From: Cryomorphaceae bacterium
Lineage (GTDB): Bacteria > Bacteroidota > Bacteroidia > Flavobacteriales > Crocinitomicaceae
NCBI GenBank assembly: GCA_021298235.1
Contig: JAJTDX010000083.1
Location: 1-10,787 of the forward strand
Direction: 5' to 3'
DNA: 10,787 nt
Positions 6,542 through 10,787 of this stretch are shown here, piece after piece (position 1 is the stretch's first letter; each line of letters begins with the position of its first letter). The translations under genes were made by a program, and so were the position numbers. Under the pieces are notes generated by a model. That model did no database searches. It was given only the letters and a program-made list of their open reading frames with translations, and had not been told where the DNA came from.

Positions 6542-9328
6542 ATGAAAAAAATCCTACGACTACTTTTTGTGCTGGTTTTCTCCAGTCAATCTTTCGCTCA
6601 AACCAAAGGAATGATCGTGGTACCGGCCTCTTCAGGAACTGCGGTGTTGGATCCAAATGGAGATGGATATGTGTCCACGAACAATGCTGGGTTCATTTCC
6701 AATGACATACTTGAAAGTGAAATCCCTTTTGTAACTTTAATTCCAGCTGGAAACGAACCGGCAGCAGATATTGAGAATGCACCTAACTGTGGTTTTACAG
6801 ATTTCGTAGAATCAGTCTCAGGAGGTCTTGACCCAGCAATGCATTATTATGACGCATCGGGTAATTGGTTATTTAGGTTGCGCATGGGGAATATCTCACC
6901 CAATTCCAAAAGTTACAGTATTCTAATTGACTCTGATAACCTAATTGGTCCTGCGGATGTTGCTACCTTCAATGCATCCAATCCCGGTTTCGAATTTGAG
7001 ATAGTATTAGCGACAAATTTCGGTATTACCATTTATGATCACTCTACAGGTTTGGATTGTACTCCAACATACAGTAGTATAGGGGATGCCAATTATCAGA
7101 AATCTATTGCAAACTCTGAAGTATGTGGACAGCTGAATTATTTTATGGATTTTTTCGTTACTGCAGCAGATATTGCAGCGATGGGGATCAATCCCAACAC
7201 TACAACACTTCGTTATGCCCTTGTGGATAATACCGCAGCCAACAAATCTACTTTGTGTAATCCAAGCTCAGCCTCGGATGTGGGAGCGGTTGATGGAACT
7301 CAGTGTACAAACTTATTGGCATGTTTAACAAGCATCGTTGAGCAACAATCTGGATGTACTCTTGCTCAAATAAGTACGGTACCTTCTCCTTGTCCTGCTG
7401 TTTCTATCTGTCCTTCAATGAATACACTGTCACTTACGGTTGGTTCGACTACTGTGACAGGATCTTCGACCGAACCTGTTGGAACAGTGATTCGGGTATT
7501 TAGCAATGGTGTGGAGATTGGAACAACTACAGTGCTGGCAGGTCAAACTTGGTCCGCCACAGTTTCGCCTGCCTTGTCAGCAGGTGCTACTATCACCGCA
7601 ACGGCCCAATATTCATCAGAATTAGAATCACCCTCAGCATGTAATTCATTTACTATACCAAACTGTCCGGGCGCGCCCGCAGCAGCACCCGTCATAACGA
7701 ATGAAACGGGTAAAAACTTATGTGGCACGGGAATCCCAGGATACAACGTTCAAGTATATTATCAAACTGGAACTATTTTCCCTGCAAATCCGGCAGTGAG
7801 TGCTTATTTGCCTGTTGCTGCAGGTGGTAATTGGACCTGGAAATGTACAGGAAATACCGGAGACTGTAATGCAGGTAGTGGCGTTGATTGTATTTCTGAA
7901 GGGGGATATATGGTAATTCAGGTCAGCCCTGAGGGATGTCCTTCGCTACCTGCATTTGCTTGTGTTAGTATAGGTGGTGGATATTCACCGAATGCAACCT
8001 CACCCACGCCTACAATCACTGCTTCGAGTGTTGTTTCTGGTGGAACAAGTATTTCCGGGACGGTTTCATTTAACGCTGCCCCAGCTCCGCAAGGTGGATA
8101 TCTTTATTTGTTCATGGATGGTGAATACTTTAGTACAAGTTCATACATCAGTGCATCAGGAGCATATACAATTAGTTGTCCTGCATTGCCGGCGTGTGGT
8201 TCGTTAACGGTAAGATTTGTTCAGTCCGGTTCAACTGCCCCATCGGATCATGATTGTTTCTCAGCAGCCAGCACCGCTGTTATCATAGGAGGCCCATCTG
8301 ATGCTCCGACTGTAGACGGTCCTTTGTGTTCTGCCGTGAATATTACGAGCGTCTCCGGAACGTCGACTGAAGAGGATGGAACAGTAATTCAGGTTTTTGA
8401 GAATGGCGTTGCCGAGGGATCTACAACCACTGTCAGCAATGGTTCTTGGACGGCTTCAACGGGAATAAGTATTGCTCCCGGAGCTGTCATTACTGCAACA
8501 GCATTGAATTCATCTGGTTGCGAATCGGAAAGTGCACCTTCTGCTGGAGTCACGGTAGGAATTCAAACTGCGGGAACAGCAACAATAATACCCATTGAGA
8601 TTACTGAAGGTGCAACTTCTGTATCCGGAACAGGTGTTGCTGGTGCTACTGTTGGTTTATTAATTGACAGTTACCCTGTATTCACGGATGCAGCCCAAAC
8701 AACGCTTGCGACAGCAACTGTCGATGGAAGCGGAAATTGGACTATTTCAGGTATTTACTCCGGAGAACTTTACGCAGGAGGCACCTTGGAAGTAACTATG
8801 ACGAGTGGAGCTGGGTGTCCAACTTCTCCTCAGGATCCTACACCTGTAATTTGTATACCACCTAACATTACGCTCACCATTAATCCGGATGACGTTGGTA
8901 TTTGTTCTGGATCCTCGACGGTCGCTGTAACTATACCATCCTCTCAAACGGGTGTAATTTATCAGTTGTATAATCAAAATACAAGTACTAATTCAGGATC
9001 ATCTATTTTAGGAAATGCATCTTCAATAACACTTACTAGTGCTTTGCTAAGCTCGAATACTACTCTTGAAGTGCTCGCAATTCGTTTTCCAATCGGTCAG
9101 TGTACGTCCACGATGAATGAAACGATTGCCTTTACGATTGGTGCTCCAGCTGCTCCTACTGCAACCGTTACAACTCAGCCATCTTGTGCTGTTCCTACGG
9201 GTACTATCACTGTAACTGCACCTACTGGTTCAAATTACGAGTATAGCATCGATGGTGTAACCTATCAAGCGGGAACAGCCTTTAGTAGTCTTGCTCCGGG
9301 ATCTTACAATGTTAGGGCCTTCTACTGA
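6542..9328 (+). CDS. N-terminal part of giant Ig-like/SprB-repeat surface adhesin (frame ends early)
   Basis: This 928-residue frame begins with a signal peptide (MKKILRLLFVLVFSSQSFAQ, cleavage after AQ). Residues about 21-260 are an N-terminal domain seen in large Flavobacteriia surface proteins (DPNGDGYVSTNNAGF, ESEIPF, CGFTDFV, NWLFRLRMGN, YSILIDSDN, NPGFEFEIVL). Several Ig-like beta-sandwich units follow. Two are clear paralogues: about 297-353 (GTVIRVFSNGVEIGTTTV) and 600-655 (GTVIQVFENGVAEGSTTTV). Others lie near 380-480, 490-580 and 665-770. Residues about 873-926 are a SprB-type repeat (PSCAVPTGTITVTAPTGSNY, SLAPGSYNV). The protein is almost certainly exported and probably acts in adhesion or gliding. 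The frame stops at 9326-9328, just after the SprB repeat and without a sorting domain, while related coding sequence continues at once in another frame. I therefore read this as the 5' portion of one gene broken by a frameshift or by misassembly. Confidence 0.85.
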   Translation: MKKILRLLFVLVFSSQSFAQTKGMIVVPASSGTAVLDPNGDGYVSTNNAGFISNDILESEIPFVTLIPAGNEPAADIENAPNCGFTDFVESVSGGLDPAMHYYDASGNWLFRLRMGNISPNSKSYSILIDSDNLIGPADVATFNASNPGFEFEIVLATNFGITIYDHSTGLDCTPTYSSIGDANYQKSIANSEVCGQLNYFMDFFVTAADIAAMGINPNTTTLRYALVDNTAANKSTLCNPSSASDVGAVDGTQCTNLLACLTSIVEQQSGCTLAQISTVPSPCPAVSICPSMNTLSLTVGSTTVTGSSTEPVGTVIRVFSNGVEIGTTTVLAGQTWSATVSPALSAGATITATAQYSSELESPSACNSFTIPNCPGAPAAAPVITNETGKNLCGTGIPGYNVQVYYQTGTIFPANPAVSAYLPVAAGGNWTWKCTGNTGDCNAGSGVDCISEGGYMVIQVSPEGCPSLPAFACVSIGGGYSPNATSPTPTITASSVVSGGTSISGTVSFNAAPAPQGGYLYLFMDGEYFSTSSYISASGAYTISCPALPACGSLTVRFVQSGSTAPSDHDCFSAASTAVIIGGPSDAPTVDGPLCSAVNITSVSGTSTEEDGTVIQVFENGVAEGSTTTVSNGSWTASTGISIAPGAVITATALNSSGCESESAPSAGVTVGIQTAGTATIIPIEITEGATSVSGTGVAGATVGLLIDSYPVFTDAAQTTLATATVDGSGNWTISGIYSGELYAGGTLEVTMTSGAGCPTSPQDPTPVICIPPNITLTINPDDVGICSGSSTVAVTIPSSQTGVIYQLYNQNTSTNSGSSILGNASSITLTSALLSSNTTLEVLAIRFPIGQCTSTMNETIAFTIGAPAAPTATVTTQPSCAVPTGTITVTAPTGSNYEYSIDGVTYQAGTAFSSLAPGSYNVRAFY

Positions 9329-10241
9329 TACAGATGGTGATGGAACAATAGATTTTTGTGATACAGATGATGACAATGACGGTGTTCCGGATGGAACAGA
9401 CCTTGACCCATTGAACCCGGATGTTTGTGCGGATGCGGACGGTGACGGCTGTGACGATTGTTCAGTGGGTACAGACAACTTTGGACCATTGGCTGACAAC
9501 AGTACTTCGAGCGATGGTACAGATACGGACGGAGATGGTATATGTGATGCCGGTGATCCGGATGATGATAATGACGGTGTTCCAGACGGAACAGACCTTG
9601 ATCCATTGAACCCGGATGTTTGTGCGGATGCGGACGGTGATGGATGTGACGATTGTTCAGTGGGTACGGATAACTTTGGACCATTGGCTGATAACAGTAC
9701 TTCGAACGATGGTACAGATACGGACGGAGATGGTTTGTGTGATGCCGGTGATCCGGATGATGATAATGACGGAGTACTTGATGGCTCGGATACGAATCCA
9801 TTAAATCCGAATGTTTGTCAAGACTTAGATGGCGATGGCTGTGACGATTGCTCCATTGGAACGGATGACTTTGGCCCTCTTGCTGATAATGATCCTATGA
9901 ATGATGGAACGGACGTTAATGGGGATGGTATTTGTGACGGTCCAAATTCTTCCCCAACTGCGAATGATGACGTAGCAACCACCGATGAGGACACACCTGT
10001 AGTGATTGATGTGGTTGGAAACGACACGGATTCTGATGGAACGATTGATGCTACCTCTGTGAATGTATTGTCCGGGCCAACGAATGGTTCAGTAACTATA
10101 GATCCTATTACAGGTGAGGTGACGTACACGCCAGATCCTGGATACTCTGGATCTGATTCGTTCACCTATGAGGTGTGTGACAATGGTACACCGGTGATTT
10201 GTGATCAGGCTAACGCCAGATCCTGGTTATTCTGGTCCTGA
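9309..10241 (+). CDS. Middle part of the adhesin: thrombospondin type-3 repeats plus Ig/cadherin-like domain
   Basis: This frame is open from 9261; ATG 9309 (or TTG 9291) is only a formal start, since there is no signal peptide or promoter and the text is a continuation of the preceding frame. Three long thrombospondin type-3-like units rich in calcium-binding DxDxDG loops (DTDGDGTIDFCDTDDDNDG, ADADGDGCDDCSVGTDNFG, DTDGDGICDAGDPDDDNDG) fill 9330-9945. An Ig/cadherin-like domain of the Big_9 sort then begins at about 9957 (NDDVATTDEDTPVVIDVVGN, GEVTYTPDPGYSGSDSFTYE). The frame ends at 10241 with the out-of-register tail NARSWLFWS, because the sequence jumps back into an earlier part of the domain at 10213. 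Calcium would stiffen the type-3 repeats into a stalk. The composition, rich in Asp and Gly, contrasts with the Ser/Thr-rich part upstream. It is a gene fragment rather than a separate protein. Confidence 0.7.
   Translation: MLGPSTDTDGDGTIDFCDTDDDNDGVPDGTDLDPLNPDVCADADGDGCDDCSVGTDNFGPLADNSTSSDGTDTDGDGICDAGDPDDDNDGVPDGTDLDPLNPDVCADADGDGCDDCSVGTDNFGPLADNSTSNDGTDTDGDGLCDAGDPDDDNDGVLDGSDTNPLNPNVCQDLDGDGCDDCSIGTDDFGPLADNDPMNDGTDVNGDGICDGPNSSPTANDDVATTDEDTPVVIDVVGNDTDSDGTIDATSVNVLSGPTNGSVTIDPITGEVTYTPDPGYSGSDSFTYEVCDNGTPVICDQANARSWLFWS
9381..9900 (+). repeat. 195-bp tandem repeat coding thrombospondin type-3 units
   Basis: Units begin at 9381, 9576 and 9771, with an exact 195-bp (65-residue) period; the third is shorter and more divergent. 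Units 1 and 2 differ at 11 of 195 bases by hand count, but only two residues change (Ser to Asn in SSDG/SNDG, Ile to Leu in GICD/GLCD), so most differences are synonymous. Confidence 0.9.
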
Positions 10242-10787
10242 TTCGTTCACCTATGAAGTGTGTGACAATGGCACACCAGTGATTTGTGATCAGGCAACAG
10301 TTACAGTTACTGTGAACTCAATCAACGATGGCCCAACTGCGAATGATGACGTAGCAACCACCGATGAGGACACACCTGTAGTGATTGACGTGGTTGGAAA
10401 CGACACGGATTCGGATGGAACGATTGATGCTACTTCTGTGAATGTATTGTCCGGACCAACGAATGGTTCAGTAACTATAGATCCTATCACAGGTGATGTG
10501 ACGTATACTCCAGATCCTGGTTATTCTGGTCCTGATTCGTTCACCTATGAAGTGTGTGACAATGGCACACCAGTGATTTGTGATCAGGCTACGGTTACAG
10601 TTACAGTCACTGTGAATTCAATCAATGACGGCCCAACAGCTAATGATGACGTAGCAACTACTGATGAGGACACACCTGTAGTGATTGATGTGGTTGGAAA
10701 CGACACGGATTCTGATGGAACTATTGACGCTACTTCTGTAAATGTATTGACAGGACCAACGAATGGTTCAGTGACTGTAGATCCTAT
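9957..10787 (+). repeat. Ig/cadherin-like tandem repeats, about 294-300 bp, with one broken unit
   Basis: The marker AATGATGACGTAGCAAC occurs at 9963, 10342 and 10642. The second spacing is 300 bp (100 residues). The first is 379 bp, because a partial unit is inserted: 10213-10297 repeats 10128-10212 at an 85-bp offset. The unit ending near 10620 carries one extra ValThr pair (TVTVTVTVNS against TVTVTVNS), a 6-base difference. Confidence 0.88.
10213..10787 (+). CDS. Further part of the adhesin: Ig/cadherin-like (Big_9-type) tandem repeats, runs off the window
   Basis: Frame 1 is open from 10198 to the window end and has no ATG of its own near the junction. It starts mid-domain (TPDPGYSGPDSFTYEVCDNG) and continues through QATVTVTVNSINDGPTANDD into complete Ig/cadherin-like units with NDDVATTDEDTPVVIDVVGN starting near 10341 and 10641, 300 bp apart. 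The units match the domain at 9957-10212 almost word for word, so this is the same gene after a second frame break. The expected C-terminus, probably a T9SS sorting or gliding-motility-associated domain, lies beyond the window. Confidence 0.75.

Noticed and set aside
9322..9801. Histidine-rich open frame of 159 codons on the minus strand
   Set aside because: It is the antisense reading of the Asp-rich thrombospondin type-3 repeats (GAT/GAC read as ATC/GTC in one frame and as CAT/CAC-rich text in another). It repeats with the same 195-bp period and has no start signals.
9381..10787. Regular direct repeats as a possible CRISPR array
   Set aside because: Periods are 195 and about 300 bp, the repeats code for protein in frame, and there are no unique spacers of 30-40 bp.

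Overview
The window looks like a chromosomal segment of a Bacteroidota bacterium, most likely of the Flavobacteriales type. Three things point there: two C-terminal type IX secretion (T9SS) sorting domains with the VYPNP core, promoters of the Bacteroidota TAnnTTTG class, and start codons preceded by A-rich leaders rather than Shine-Dalgarno sequences. Species cannot be told from the sequence alone.

Layout: (1) Positions 1-2896 hold two plus-strand genes for secreted T9SS cargo, 28 bp apart. The first has lost its 5' end to the window edge. It is a multidomain cell-surface protein; the second is a leucine-rich-repeat-like protein. Their C-terminal sorting domains are almost identical at DNA level although the rest of the two proteins is unrelated. 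(2) Positions 2897-3508 hold a minus-strand remnant of a RhuM-family gene, cut short at a hexanucleotide microsatellite, and then a spacer with promoters. (3) Positions 3509-5703 hold a YqhD-type iron-dependent alcohol/aldehyde reductase, translationally coupled (TAATG overlap) to a GNAT-like protein of unknown substrate. (4) Positions 5704-6412 hold a 30-bp imperfect inverted repeat in the promoter region of pth (peptidyl-tRNA hydrolase). (5) From 6542 to the window end lies what appears to be one giant, repeat-rich surface adhesin. It has a signal peptide, an N-terminal domain, Ig-like domains, a SprB-like repeat, calcium-binding thrombospondin type-3 repeats (195-bp period) and Ig/cadherin-like repeats (294-300-bp period).

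As given, the giant gene is broken into three reading frames: frame 2 up to 9328, frame 0 up to 10241, and frame 1 from 10213 onward. Both breaks lie at edges of repeated segments. They may be real rearrangements in a phase-variable adhesin or a collapsed repeat in the assembly; the sequence cannot decide which.

I did not find a convincing new defence, mobile or RNA-based system. The most interesting points are the shared sorting-domain cassette, the repeat-embedded pth promoter, the identical 4-nt spacing between TAnnTTTG box and ATG in two genes, and the two frame-breaking junctions in the adhesin.
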